Shown piece after piece: positions 14,101 through 23,600 of a stretch of 64,000 bases of DNA. The DNA comes from Bimastos eiseni. Lineage: Eukaryota; Annelida; Clitellata; Crassiclitellata; Lumbricidae. The stretch is from positions 9,935,127 to 9,999,126 of the forward strand of contig OY365822.1 in NCBI GenBank assembly GCA_959347315.1. Direction: 5' to 3'. The translations under genes were made by a program, and so were the position numbers. The notes below the pieces were generated by a model. The model was not told the origin of the DNA, did no database searches, and saw nothing but the letters and a program-made list of their open reading frames with translations. The first letter of the stretch is position 1, and every line of letters begins with the position of its first letter.

Positions 14101-14289
14101 AGCGTACGATCAGCGTTGTCAAACACACCCGGTTTCCGCGTCACCCCATCGCGTGTGCAACCGGCACCTTCTCCCGCGCGTGGACCCCCGGACGATTTGT
14201 TTGATCTTTTCCACGTTCCAGTTTCTAGGACTCCTAGAAGGACTGCAGAAATGAGACCCAAACGAAAACCATTCCAGATGGGTTTCTAG
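2159..14289 (+). CDS. TAF1C: TAF1C, RNA polymerase I-specific TBP-associated factor (split gene, N-terminus incomplete)
   Basis: TAF1C is a subunit of SL1/TIF-IB, which recruits RNA polymerase I to rDNA promoters in the nucleolus. GT-AG exons that keep one frame: 3079-3273, 4338-4455, 4695-4820, 5638-5770, 6243-6323, 7213-7333, 8019-8177, 8599-8813, 9885-10026, 10534-10765, 11830-11990, 12944-13105 and 13756-14289. Tentative exons are 2159-2262, 3982-4017 and 5986-6008. Family signatures seen are TGGCLSYMP (exon 4338), SVYLWSP, HLVLMDERKPDNPVLQWSP across the 8177/8599 junction, LQAPLVGV, a Ser/Pro/Arg-rich tail with TPPQRRRLSTSSVR, and the terminal RKPFQMGF, matching the MGF end of vertebrate TAF1C. 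The middle is a degenerate WD-like propeller region. The start codon was not found, part of the N-terminal third may be missing, and the phase at 5986-6008/6243 does not close cleanly. Possible poly(A) signal at 14878. Confidence 0.82.
2310..2453 (+). mobile_element. Short hAT-like MITE, copy 1 of 3
   Basis: A 144-bp element with the internal segment GAGGCAAATGCCTCCAATTT and an end resembling CAGGGTTGTCAATCC. It is flanked by TTGCCTGG (2302-2309) and TTACCTGG (2454-2461), a 7/8 target duplication. Related copies lie at 29317-29469 (same strand) and 45139-45289 (opposite strand). It sits in an intron between the first tentative and the first firm TAF1C exon. Confidence 0.7.
5128..5190 (-). repeat. 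Non-LTR/SINE 3'-tail fragment (tatagcacc type)
   Basis: Reverse-oriented copy of the tail motif that elsewhere reads CTTGAAGGGGCGCTATATAA. It lies within a TAF1C intron. Another short reverse copy is at about 6619-6660. Confidence 0.45.
8995..9235 (+). mobile_element. Decayed non-LTR retrotransposon 3' end
   Basis: A degenerate frame reads AFSVTGPATWNG, the conserved C-terminal region of a reverse-transcriptase ORF. It is followed by GAGCGCTTCTGAGTAGG, then a CTTGAAGGGG tail and an AT-rich end. It matches the better preserved copy at 48930-49285 in motif order. 5'-truncated and intronic in TAF1C. Confidence 0.6.
11333..11801. mobile_element. hAT-like MITE rich in AAATTCGCGAATTT-type motifs
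   Basis: The ends are TAGGGCTG and its complement CAGCCCTA, flanked by GTCATGGT (11325-11332) and GTCAAGGT (11802-11809), a 7/8 8-bp duplication. A related, truncated copy in the opposite orientation is at about 57982-58525. It is inserted only 28 bp upstream of the TAF1C exon starting at 11830. Confidence 0.7.
12126..12474. mobile_element. Charlie/Tip100-type hAT MITE
   Basis: Starts CAGTGTTTCCCTAACTTTTT and ends with the inverted counterpart AGTTTGGGGAACATTGCTG. CAGTGTTTCCC ends are typical of hAT elements. The interior includes paired GCGACCCA motifs. No clear 8-bp duplication is seen. Confidence 0.65.
12560..12785 (+). mobile_element. Decayed non-LTR retrotransposon 3' end
   Basis: A degenerate translation contains AFHFCGGRPRIWNILSLE, resembling the RT C-terminal signature AFSVxxPxxWNxLPLE. 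It is followed by a tail ending GGGTACTATATAAAT. A second tail with CTTGAAGGGGCGCTATATC follows at about 12838-12875. Intronic in TAF1C. Confidence 0.55.
13505..13625 (+). repeat. tRNA-derived SINE-like fragment
   Basis: A B-box-like GAGTTCGATACC lies downstream of an A-box-like stretch and is followed by TTGACTAGTCCTT and a GCTAGGC motif. The same order occurs at 43445-43565. It does not fold as a clean tRNA by eye. Located in the last TAF1C intron. Confidence 0.4.
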
Positions 14290-14998
14290 TGAAACCAGTT
14301 GAGTTGGTTATTCTAGTCCATGATCTGCGTTGAGTGTTCAGTTCCATCATCCAATTTCCTGTTCATTGTTGAACCATTAGGGACAGTTATCCAGCTGTTG
14401 CCTAGTTGTTGACTCTGTGCTCGTGAATAAGCTGGTGCCCTACGTCTAACTTTAGGGTTGCGCTTTAGAAATTTTGAGATTAGGGTTAATGATTGTCACA
14501 TGGATTGATAGGTGGCTTGAGCGAAGGACAGCAGCACTCTCGTATTACATTTACTGTTGCATCTAAACTATAAAACGGAAAAATGTTTCTTTCTGTCCCA
14601 AGAAATGCTTACCAATGGAACACTCTGGCGATATTATATTTTGTGGTGAATTTCTTGCTCATCCCAACTATTTTCACCAGACAATTTACTTTAAATTCCG
14701 ATATTTGAACATGTTTAGTTTCGAATTCCACAATTCACCAACATGTGATGTAAAAATTGCCACTATCTGCATTCACATCATATGAAGGCTGGTTTTAATA
14801 TGCAAATTTCAATCCCTGGCGAAGATAAGAACTTAGGCTAACAATAGATATGGTAATACTTCTTGCATATGTTGCATAATAAATATTAATGAATTAAGTT
14901 GGCTTAAGCTCATTCTTGCATGTCTCTGTTAAAGCTCTTGCATGATTTTGTTACCTGTGCAAATGAATCAATCAATAAGGCCTTGTGTAGCGTGCCCT
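14290..14998 (+). other. Probable TAF1C 3' UTR and flank
   Basis: No ORF of note. A candidate poly(A) signal AATAAA is at 14878-14883, about 590 bp after the stop. A dispersed repeat fragment at about 14420-14480 (GAATAAGCTGGTGCCCTACG, then a GCGCTTTAGAA motif) recurs at 16325, 23510, 37205, 44600 and 62700 in either orientation. Confidence 0.45.
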
Positions 14999-15192
14999 CA
15001 TTCATTCACTCATTCATTCACTTATTAATTCATTCATCCACTCATTCATTCACTCGTACATTCACTCATTAATGAGTTCTTTCATTCATTCACTCACTCT
15101 TTCACTCATTCTTTAATTCATTCATTCACTGATTCATTTCATTCACTAATTCATTCACTCATTCATTCATTCACTCATTCATTCATATATTC
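14999..15192. repeat. (CATT/CACT)n tetranucleotide array
   Basis: Imperfect CATTCATTCACT repeats over about 190 bp, downstream of TAF1C. An AT-dinucleotide tract follows at 15430-15495. Confidence 0.9.
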
Positions 15193-15459
15193 TGAGCATT
15201 TATTCGCGACCTCTGATCAGCGACACTTCAGACGATTGATCAGTCTGTTTGATTATTGGAAATTTATTTTATTTTGGACCATCGATAATTTCTGAATTTG
15301 ATAGGCACTTTGGATAGGTTGTCCGTTTTAATTGTTAATTAGAGAGGTGACATTCCGTAATATCAAGCCATGTGATCCCAACTAGTTCTTGTTGAACTGT
15401 CGATTTCTTGCACTGTATAACATTAATCAAATATATATAAATATATATCCACATTATTT

Positions 15460-15495
<36 letters not shown>

Positions 15496-15571
15496 GAATT
15501 GTGAATGATCTCTATGGTGACCATTATTGGTTTCAGCGCTCTTTCCCTCGCCGAGACCGCTCCCATACAGT

Positions 15572-16222
15572 AAGCAATTCTTTCATGCTCAGCTGACCAT
15601 ACCTTGAGAGCAATTCCTTTACGCTCATGAACAGCTGACCATACCTTGAGCAATTCCTTTATGCTCATGAGCAGCTGACCATACCTTGAGCAACTCTTAA
15701 TGCTCAGCTGACCATAACTTGAGCAATTCCTTCATGCTCAGCTGATCATAACTTGAGCAATTCCTTCATGCTCAGCTGACCATAACTTGAGCAATTCCTT
15801 CATGCTCAGCTGACCATACCTTGAGAGCAATTCCTTTATGCTCATGAGCAGCTGACCATACCTTGAGCAACTCTTAATGCTCAGCTGACCATAACTTGAG
15901 CAATTCCTTCATGCTCAGCTGACCATAACTTGAGCAATTCCTTCATGCTCAGCTGACCATAACTTGAGCAATTCCTTCATGCTCAGCTGACCATACCTTG
16001 AGAGCAATTCCTTTATGCTCATGAGCAGCTGACCATACCTTGAGCAATTCTTTCATGCTCAGCTGACCATACCTTGAGCAATTCTTTCATGCTCAGCTGA
16101 CCATACCTTGAGAGTACTTCCTTTACGCTCATGAGCAGCTGACCATACCTTGAGCAACTCTTTCATGCTCAGCTGACCATAATTTGAGCAATTCCTTTAT
16201 GCTCAGCTGACTATACCTTCAG
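15572..16222. repeat. Minisatellite, unit about 34 bp, CAGCTG in nearly every unit
   Basis: About 18 to 19 units built around ATGCTCAGCTGACCATA and CTTGAGCAATTCCTT. Longer variants contain CTCATGAGCAGCTG. The order of variants repeats with a higher-order period of about 178 bp (compare 15654 and 15832). No coding role is apparent. Confidence 0.92.
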
Positions 16223-16435
16223 CAGATATGCATATATTCTTGTATATAGAGAGAAAGATAGAGATAGCAGTCGTCTGATTAGGACGTGATGAATTATTTG
16301 AGTTATTCGTGATCTCAAAACTGAAGCACCACTCGAAAGCCAGATGGGCGCCAGCTTAATCACGATGGCATTCACCAGCACATCTGAACCGTTGTCCCTC
16401 CTACAGAATAACTGATGTTATGTCCGTATCTCTTT

Positions 16436-17085
16436 GATATGTGTCTCTGGCTATGTGTGTCCGTATCTGTCTCTGGCTATGTGTGTCCGTATCTGTCTGT
16501 CTGTCTCTGGCTATGTGTGTCCGTATCTGTCTGTCTGTCTCTGGCTATGTGTGTCCGTGTCTGTCTGTCTCTGGCTATGTGTGTCCGTATCTGTCTCTGG
16601 CTATGTGTGTCCGTATCTGTCTGTCTGTCTCTGGCTATGTGTGTCCGTATCTGTCTCTGGCTATGTGTGTCCGTATCTGTCTCTGGCTATGTGTGTCCGT
16701 ATCTGTCTCTGGCTCTGTGTGTCCGTATCTGTCTCTGGCTATGTGTGTCCGTATCTGTCTGTCTGTCTCTGGCTATGTGTGTCCGTATCTGTCTCTGGCT
16801 ATGTGTGTCCGTATCTGTCTCTGGCTATGTGTGTCCGTATCTGTCTGTCTGTCTCTGGCTATGTGTGTCCGTATCTGTCTCTGGCTATGTGTGTCCGTAT
16901 CTGTCTCTGGCTATGTGTGTCCGTATCTGTCTCTGGCTATGTGTGTCCGTATCTGTCTGTCTGTCTCTGGCTATGTGTGTCCGTATCTGTCTGTCTGTCT
17001 CTGGCTATGTGTGTCCGTATCTGTCTGTCTGTCTCTGCCTATGTGTGTCCGGATCTCTCTGTCTGTGTGTCTGCCTCTGGCTATG
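16436..17085. repeat. Minisatellite of 26-bp and 34-bp units, open in three forward frames
   Basis: The unit reads CTATGTGTGTCCGTATCTGT plus CTCTGG, with optional extra CTGT blocks giving 34 bp. Neither length is a multiple of three and the unit has no forward stop, so all three forward frames stay open with the same rotating peptide (CVRICLWLCVSVSVSGY-like). I treat it as non-coding. Confidence 0.92.
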
Positions 17086-17099
17086 AGTCAAAGTCATTG

Positions 17100-17402
17100 A
17101 GTTTTCTGCATGAATGCTCATTATCACTCATGCATAGCCACTCGTATCGGCTGGAGTGAGCAGAAGAAGTTCCTCTTGTTAGTCTTGTGTGACAGTTCAA
17201 CGAACGATAATGACTCTAGTCATGAAGCATCGACTGTTATTTACGTCACCAGCTGAGGCTCAGTTCTAGTCAATTGCTCTTCAAGTTCCTTTGTGTTATT
17301 CGATACTGTCAATAAATTGCCTTTACAAGCGTAGCCTACTCGAGTGCAAACACCCACACAAATCTATATGTTATATATAAGACATTATATGTCTTATGTA
17401 CC

Positions 17403-17435
<33 letters not shown>

Positions 17436-17830
17436 CGAATATATATGGGCAAATTTTGGGCATACATGTATGTAGATATACCTATTATACAGTATGACCT
17501 ACAGTAGTGTAGTCATATATAATATAATACCACATAATTATACTACTACATAATATACTACTCCTTTTGCTTATGTAAGTTATATGGTATATATATATAT
17601 GTATGTCCGAAATAGATGTGGACCTATGTTATAGATATTTGCTTACAGGGCTAGGGCCGAGACAAAAGTATAATAGGTGTTTAAGCGTATACGTATATAT
17701 ATATAATTTTTGCCCATATATATATATATTCGTGTAAGCTGCAGCCTATGTAATATTATGGGCTTGTGTATGACGTAAGTCTCTTTAATGATTCTATCTT
17801 ATATCCGTTAGTTGTGTGGTGTAGGTATTC
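17100..17830. other. AT-rich intergenic stretch
   Basis: Holds several (AT)n tracts (17400-17430, 17590-17605, 17692-17735). No ORF or RNA gene recognised. Confidence 0.6.
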
Positions 17831-17899
17831 GTGTGCGCTGGTGTAGTCGTTGGTTAACTTAATTGTGAGAACGGTTGAATCAGTTCCGTGTTGAAGGGA

Positions 17900-18032
17900 A
17901 GAGCACGAGGGCTTTATTCTGCGTTACGTTTTATCTTTGTAGAGGTTTGGACACTCGGAGAAAGTCGGTTCCCACAGCGGTAAACCAGCGTAGGAAGGAT
18001 ACGTGAGAGACTGGCGGACTGAAAGTTATCAG
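17900..18032 (+). other. Candidate 5' UTR exon of the 169-aa membrane protein gene
   Basis: A GC-richer segment ends with a strong donor, TATCAG|GTAAGATG at 18032/18033. The next good acceptor in front of an ORF is TTTATCCAG at 19822, nine bases before the ATG at 19832. The pairing is inferred; the 5' boundary is a guess. Confidence 0.35.
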
Positions 18033-18347
18033 GTAAGATGTGCGCTTTGAAATGACGGCAGATGTTTACGTCAGTATTAATACTGTCTCAGCGCAGATTC
18101 CGTTGTGCAGGGATTTAAACTTAACTTATTCCTACATCTTGAGCAGTTAGGATAAATTTTACCGGGATATCAGTCTTATAAATAGGTATGTACAGGCCTA
18201 CATACTCCTTTTTTTCAACCAATTGGATATTCACACTCAGGTGTACAGTAAATTTGGACCTACAAGTACAGTATTCTAATTAAACTGGATTTTCGAGCTC
18301 GATTGTCTGCCTGTGGAATGACACTTGAATGCGGTCGTGGGCGTAGG

Positions 18348-18356
18348 GTGTGTGTG

Positions 18357-18411
<55 letters not shown>

Positions 18412-18412
18412 G
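18348..18412. repeat. (TGTC)n microsatellite
   Basis: About 14 near-perfect copies within the presumed first intron of the 169-aa gene. Confidence 0.93.
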
Positions 18413-19822
18413 TAATACGTTTATTTAACGAATTTATTTAACATCCATGACAAGGACGATATGCGTTGGCGTAGGGAATAGGAGGGCGTCTTTACTTAGG
18501 CCTATAGAGCTTGCGAGATGAAGATGGCCTAGTTATTTAAACTATGCGTGATGCATTGATCCTAACTTATCTATTCGGCACCAATTTTGTTTGTTGTTTA
18601 GGTCCATAGGTCCATTAGTAGCTGTTTACTTTGATTCATTTGTAAAGGACATTAACTGACTGCGGTTTGACAGTCAGACTCATTGGACAAATATTATGAC
18701 ATTCTGAAAGGTACGACTCATTGCAGTGAGTGGAGTAAGTCACACAAATTGTGAATGTCTGTAGTTCAACAAATTCCTGTGTTGCAGAGGCTCAATTAAA
18801 TCCAGTCCACAGGTCGATCGACAGAGGCAGACCTTTCGGAAAAAAGGCAACACCAGCTAGGCGACCTAAGTACCGATTCCACCAGATGCCCACCCTCCCT
18901 CTGAGTTATGTGCAGCTTTGACGGCACATAATCCGATTCGTCCCAACAAGTCTGTCACAATGTTGTCCTGATGTTTAGACCAAGTCGTTTTCAAATCTAA
19001 AGTTTGAGAAGCACATATTACGTTCTGAGATGAACTACACGGACCTTTGAGACACAGAGCACATCGCTTGCAGAGCTTTGAGAGCCTATAGATTGCGAAG
19101 TATTTGATCGCAACTGTCAGTTTCAATATCAGATTCAACGGCCACAACGTCTGGCAGATTGAGCGAAGTAGGCCTATCAACAGCGGACGTATACACGCAA
19201 ATCAAGGGAAACCTTTTTATATACATATATACACGTATGCCTAACGATCGCCGCCGTGTTGCCTCGATTTGCCTTTTTCAATGAATAATATTGATAGGGT
19301 GGGATCCTTTAGCACTGCTACCCATTTGATGTGTTCGATACGCCCCGTCAAGTTTCCGCCTAAGGACCGGTCTAAGCCGAGATTATAAATCTCTGAAACA
19401 AGCCATGATTGTGGGGTGAACCTGGAAATATACACCACCTGAAGCAGTCTGCCGACAGAAATTCCGGGCCTCTGGGAAGAGCAGCCACATAAATACGGGT
19501 CCATAGACAGGGCAATCACGAGCTACAAAACTATTTTTAGGGCCAATGAGTAATTTGAGAACGGGTCCCGGACCCATAATAATGGCCGGGCTCTTGGACA
19601 TTTGCCCTCTGGCTTGAATTCTTCTCTCGACAGGCCTGCACAGAGATGCATGGGACGTGCACTCCAGTCGATGCAGCTAGCTATATATAGACCCGTTAGG
19701 TTAGGCCAAACCTCGACGCATATCATCGTTGTTATGGATGCGTCGTTAAATAAACTTATTACAAACACAGGCTAACCACTGATTTCTTTGATGTGATTAA
19801 TAAACGATAGCTCTTTATCCAG
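18413..19822. other. Presumed intron of the 169-aa gene
   Basis: No domain recognised on either strand; frames at 18866-19180 and 19241-19768 on the minus strand look random in composition. A short (AT)n patch is at 19218-19235. Confidence 0.4.
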
Positions 19823-19831
19823 GACGAGACG

Positions 19832-20341
19832 ATGAATTCCCCAACGGTCGAAACAACTAAAGAGGTTGAACAGCCCGCCGTCGAAGCGCCAAGTCCGGTC
19901 GAGCCCGTCAACCGCACGAATGACATGCCCACGGAACCTCCCGAAGTCTCCCGAAAGGCCAGCAGGTTCTCTAACCTCGTGACTCTGGTCGCACCGTCGT
20001 CAAAACCTACTCGAGGCTCCGGCCAACTCAGATCCTCCAAAACCTCGGACAATCGCTCGTTAAGCTCCCTGTCGGAGATCTCAAGGAAACGCCAGGACCC
20101 GAGGAATGCGACGACGCAGAACCTCGACGAGGCAGCCGAGGATGTAGGGCGTTTCGTGTTCTTTCACAGCCGAGAGAAGCGCTACTTGGACGGACTCCGT
20201 CGTAACACCATTCCTCTACAGACGTTTGCTCTCAGTCTGTCGCTAGGTGTCGCCATCGGATGTGTTGTGGCGATCGTTTTCAGTGTAGCGCTTCGAGTTT
20301 TCTGGAACTTCCAGGAGAGCAGCAGTATGGGTGTGATATGA
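19832..20341 (+). CDS. Uncharacterised 169-aa protein with one C-terminal membrane helix
   Basis: I do not recognise a family. The ORF begins at an ATG nine bases after a good splice acceptor. Residues 1-115 are hydrophilic, rich in Ser, Pro, Glu and Arg, and look disordered. Residues about 116-130 carry FVFFHSREKRYLDGLRR, a basic juxtamembrane stretch. Residues about 131-157 (FALSLSLGVAIGCVVAIVFS onward) form a single hydrophobic helix with a small-residue core. About a dozen residues follow (FWNFQESSSMGVI). No signal peptide is seen, so a tail-anchored or N-cytosolic single-pass topology is inferred. The frame is GC-rich and codon-biased relative to its surroundings, supporting a real gene. 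A 27-bp minisatellite follows about 90 bp after the stop. Confidence 0.6.
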   Translation: MNSPTVETTKEVEQPAVEAPSPVEPVNRTNDMPTEPPEVSRKASRFSNLVTLVAPSSKPTRGSGQLRSSKTSDNRSLSSLSEISRKRQDPRNATTQNLDEAAEDVGRFVFFHSREKRYLDGLRRNTIPLQTFALSLSLGVAIGCVVAIVFSVALRVFWNFQESSSMGVI

Positions 20342-20427
20342 GGCTGATGCGGCGTCGTAAGCAAGACCAATTTCTCAAGGCCGCTTTGTCAGAGACCGAG
20401 ACCACAGAATTTAAAACCAAGACATAG

Positions 20428-20568
20428 ACCACAGGATTCATGACCAAGACATTGACCACAGGATTCATGACCAAGACATTGACCACAGGATTTATGACCA
20501 AGACATTGACCACAGGATTCATGACCAAGACATTGACCACAGGATTTATGACCAAGACATTGACCATG
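20428..20568. repeat. 27-bp minisatellite
   Basis: About five units of ACCACAGGATTCATGACC plus AAGACATTG. It is probably in the 3' UTR or flank of the 169-aa gene. The 27-bp unit keeps frame, so the opposite strand gives a VVNVLVMNP peptide repeat, which I regard as spurious. Confidence 0.9.
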
Positions 20569-21279
20569 TCCTTAGGTCTCTGACTAAGACCATCGTCAAG
20601 GTCAGTAACATAGCGGAATAATCATGGCATCTTGCTATTCCTCATTACACGTTAATATAAAGTCTGAATAACAAAGAACACAGTTATTGGGGTGGTTCTC
20701 ACACAGGCAGGCCTCAGTTTACTGAACCACCTAAAACTCTGAAGTCACATATCACTGGCCTTTTCCTTCATTAAGGTTGGCGCAGGAAACGATATATGGT
20801 GAAGTGAAAGGGCGCCATGGCTTCTGGAATCTGGATACACATTCCCAACCCCTCACATGTATGCATTCATCACTGATTCATTGTAACTTCCATTCTTCTC
20901 ATAGTCTGTCGTGAAATAGTATTGGTTTGTTGCCATTTTTCTTCACCGTGAAGACCCGAGATGCTAACCTGTCCGCGAGCGAAACAGTGACTGATTCGAC
21001 ACAAACCTCAATGTTATTCACGAATGGACCTAATCCCGCATTCGAACTCTTCTGCTTGACAAACATCTATTGCACACTCAAAATGCACGTTTCGTAAATC
21101 GAGAAAACACTTCGAGGCACTTAGGATAGGATTGTCACCTCGGAGTCTAACCTTCAATTAAGTATAATAATCTTTGTGGCATATATAGGACCAAACCAAC
21201 GTCCTATCACGACTTGACATCTGACAAATTCTAATAATTCTGGTGCATGTCGAGTAAAGAAAGAGACAGACAGGCGGCA

Positions 21280-21320
<41 letters not shown>

Positions 21321-22660
21321 GTGTAGGTTGCAGATGCCCGTATCGCACAAGAGGGCATAGCAGATTTAGTTGCCGTTGTTTGGGGCAAATCTGTTGACAA
21401 ACATAAGATCATCATTAAATCATATCAGCTTTGGCAGTGGATTTTCTACGAAGCTGATCGTTTGGTCACAGCAAGGCGAGTCTTCATAATTTGCACGATC
21501 TGACACCAGTGTAGGCATTAGTTACCTTGAAGTGGCGCTATCCGAATGTTTGAATGGATGAGTGAACGAATAACACTATGCGAGAGACTTAACCCAATTA
21601 TATACATACAGATATTACATATTTACACCCACGCCCTGGTAACATCATAGTAGCCTAAATAAGATGTGAATAAATCCAGGAAAAAATTGTTGAATTATCA
21701 TATATATATATATATATAGTCTTTGGCAAAATTTTTAAAATGTGTGGCAATATGCCTACGCATTTGGAGATTAGGCCTATAAAGGATGCAATCTTTTCAT
21801 GGAAGCGATTAGGCCTACAGGTGTAAAGAATCCAATGTTTCTATGTAGGCCTAAGTGAAGGATGTTTACTCAGATAAAAACCTATGGAGCACGATACCAG
21901 CGAGTTATCCTGGCAGCTGATGCTGACAGAATCGAGACGGGACCGTTGACGAGGAGTAACTCGACTTTGCTTAAGACTGATTTGTATTGTCGTCGTGGTC
22001 GGGCTGGGGTTACCTTCGAGTAGACTTCCCTGAGGAGGCGCTATATAAATGTTAAAAGTGAATGAATCAATCAATCGGAATGCAGGAACGAGTTTCATTG
22101 ACAGCCAGACAATATCAACTCAGTAGCTCAATGTTTAAGAACCGTTTATTTGCTGTAAATCATTCAAAAACTGTTTCTGTGTGCATAATTTCAAACAATT
22201 ATAAAACCGGAGATTTTTCAGAAGTCTAAACGCTTTTCATCAGCAACTGGTATTAACGGATTAGGTTAGAAACTTAGAACATGTGAAGATGTCACTGATA
22301 TGATTAAGGAAATGCAGGGACTCTACAGCAAGACGTTTGAAACTCCACGTTAAATGGTCCATAGCAGCGATTGACATTGATTAAACAGCACAAGTTAAGC
22401 TCATCTTGTTAGTTTCTGGAAACTCGTTTAATCGCAGAACCAAAACCGGACCTGCAAGTTTCGATTGAATTTGTTCAACTGCAGCAGTAATTAAATGATC
22501 AGTAATACTTCGACGGGATAAATAACAACTGCCACTTACACTGCTGATACTGAGTATTAATAATAACAACAATTGTAATACAACTGGTAACAGTTTTGAA
22601 CAAAAATATTGCAATTCTGAGGGCGGGGAAAATTACTTGTAGATATGTAACTGCTACTGT
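20569..22660. other. Intergenic stretch without recognised genes
   Basis: Contains a (CAGA)n microsatellite at 21276-21321, an AT tract at 21700-21717, and a non-LTR tail fragment near 22010-22060 (GAGGCGCTATATAAATG). No coding signature on either strand. Confidence 0.5.
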
Positions 22661-22997
22661 AATAACTTCCCCTACTATAAACACCACCACTTTCACGACC
22701 GCCACTATATCCACCAGCAATTCCAACACCACCACCTCTACTACTGCTATATTCACTATTACTTCCACTACTATGGCTAATAAAAATAACAACAATAATA
22801 ATATTGCTAAATAATAATGATGATGATGATGAAGATGGTGATGATGACGATGATGACGACGATGACGATGATTATGATGATGATGATGATGATGATGACG
22901 ACGACGATGATGATGATGATGATGATAATAATATATTATTAGTATTCATAATAATAGTAATTATAATAATTCTTATGATACAATTAATACCGATTAC

Positions 22998-23049
<52 letters not shown>

Positions 23050-23060
23050 GTAATAAAGGT
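22660..23060. repeat. Compound trinucleotide repeats
   Basis: A CCACTA-like stretch is followed by (GAT/GAC)n at 22815-22930 and (AAT)n at 22998-23050. The forward frame encodes poly-Asp then poly-Ile, an artefact of the repeat. Confidence 0.93.
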
Positions 23061-23207
23061 CTCGTCATTTGCAAAGGGTAATAATACTCATACTGGCAGA
23101 AAATACAATCAAATCATTGACCTTAAGTAAGGTATTAAAATAGATTCTCACAAATTATCTCATCTTTCATAAAATTAATATCTTGAATTATTGCACATTC
23201 CGTTAGC

Positions 23208-23348
<141 letters not shown>

Positions 23349-23600
23349 GTGATCTTAGTCATACCCCCATATACCATCACCGAGTTACACTCAACCGTAG
23401 CTCAGTTTGGCTCAGCTGACAACGATTTCGACTCAACCGACTTTCAGTTAGACGCAGCTGGACTCAACGAATTCGACTCAGCTGTAATCGCAATTGTAAT
23501 CTCCACACTTCCAAAGCGCCACTTGAAAGCCAAGAGCAGAACACCAGCTTATTCACGATAAGTGTCAGTGTCCGATCTCCAGACATCGATCTGAGAGATC

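Noticed and set aside
13863..14261. 132-codon minus-strand ORF
   Set aside because: Shadow of the GC-rich last exon of TAF1C.
16415..17159. Three overlapping forward ORFs of more than 200 codons
   Set aside because: They are three readings of one 26/34-bp tandem repeat; the peptide only mirrors the repeat.
22804..23130. Poly-Asp then poly-Ile ORF
   Set aside because: (GAT)n and (AAT)n microsatellites.
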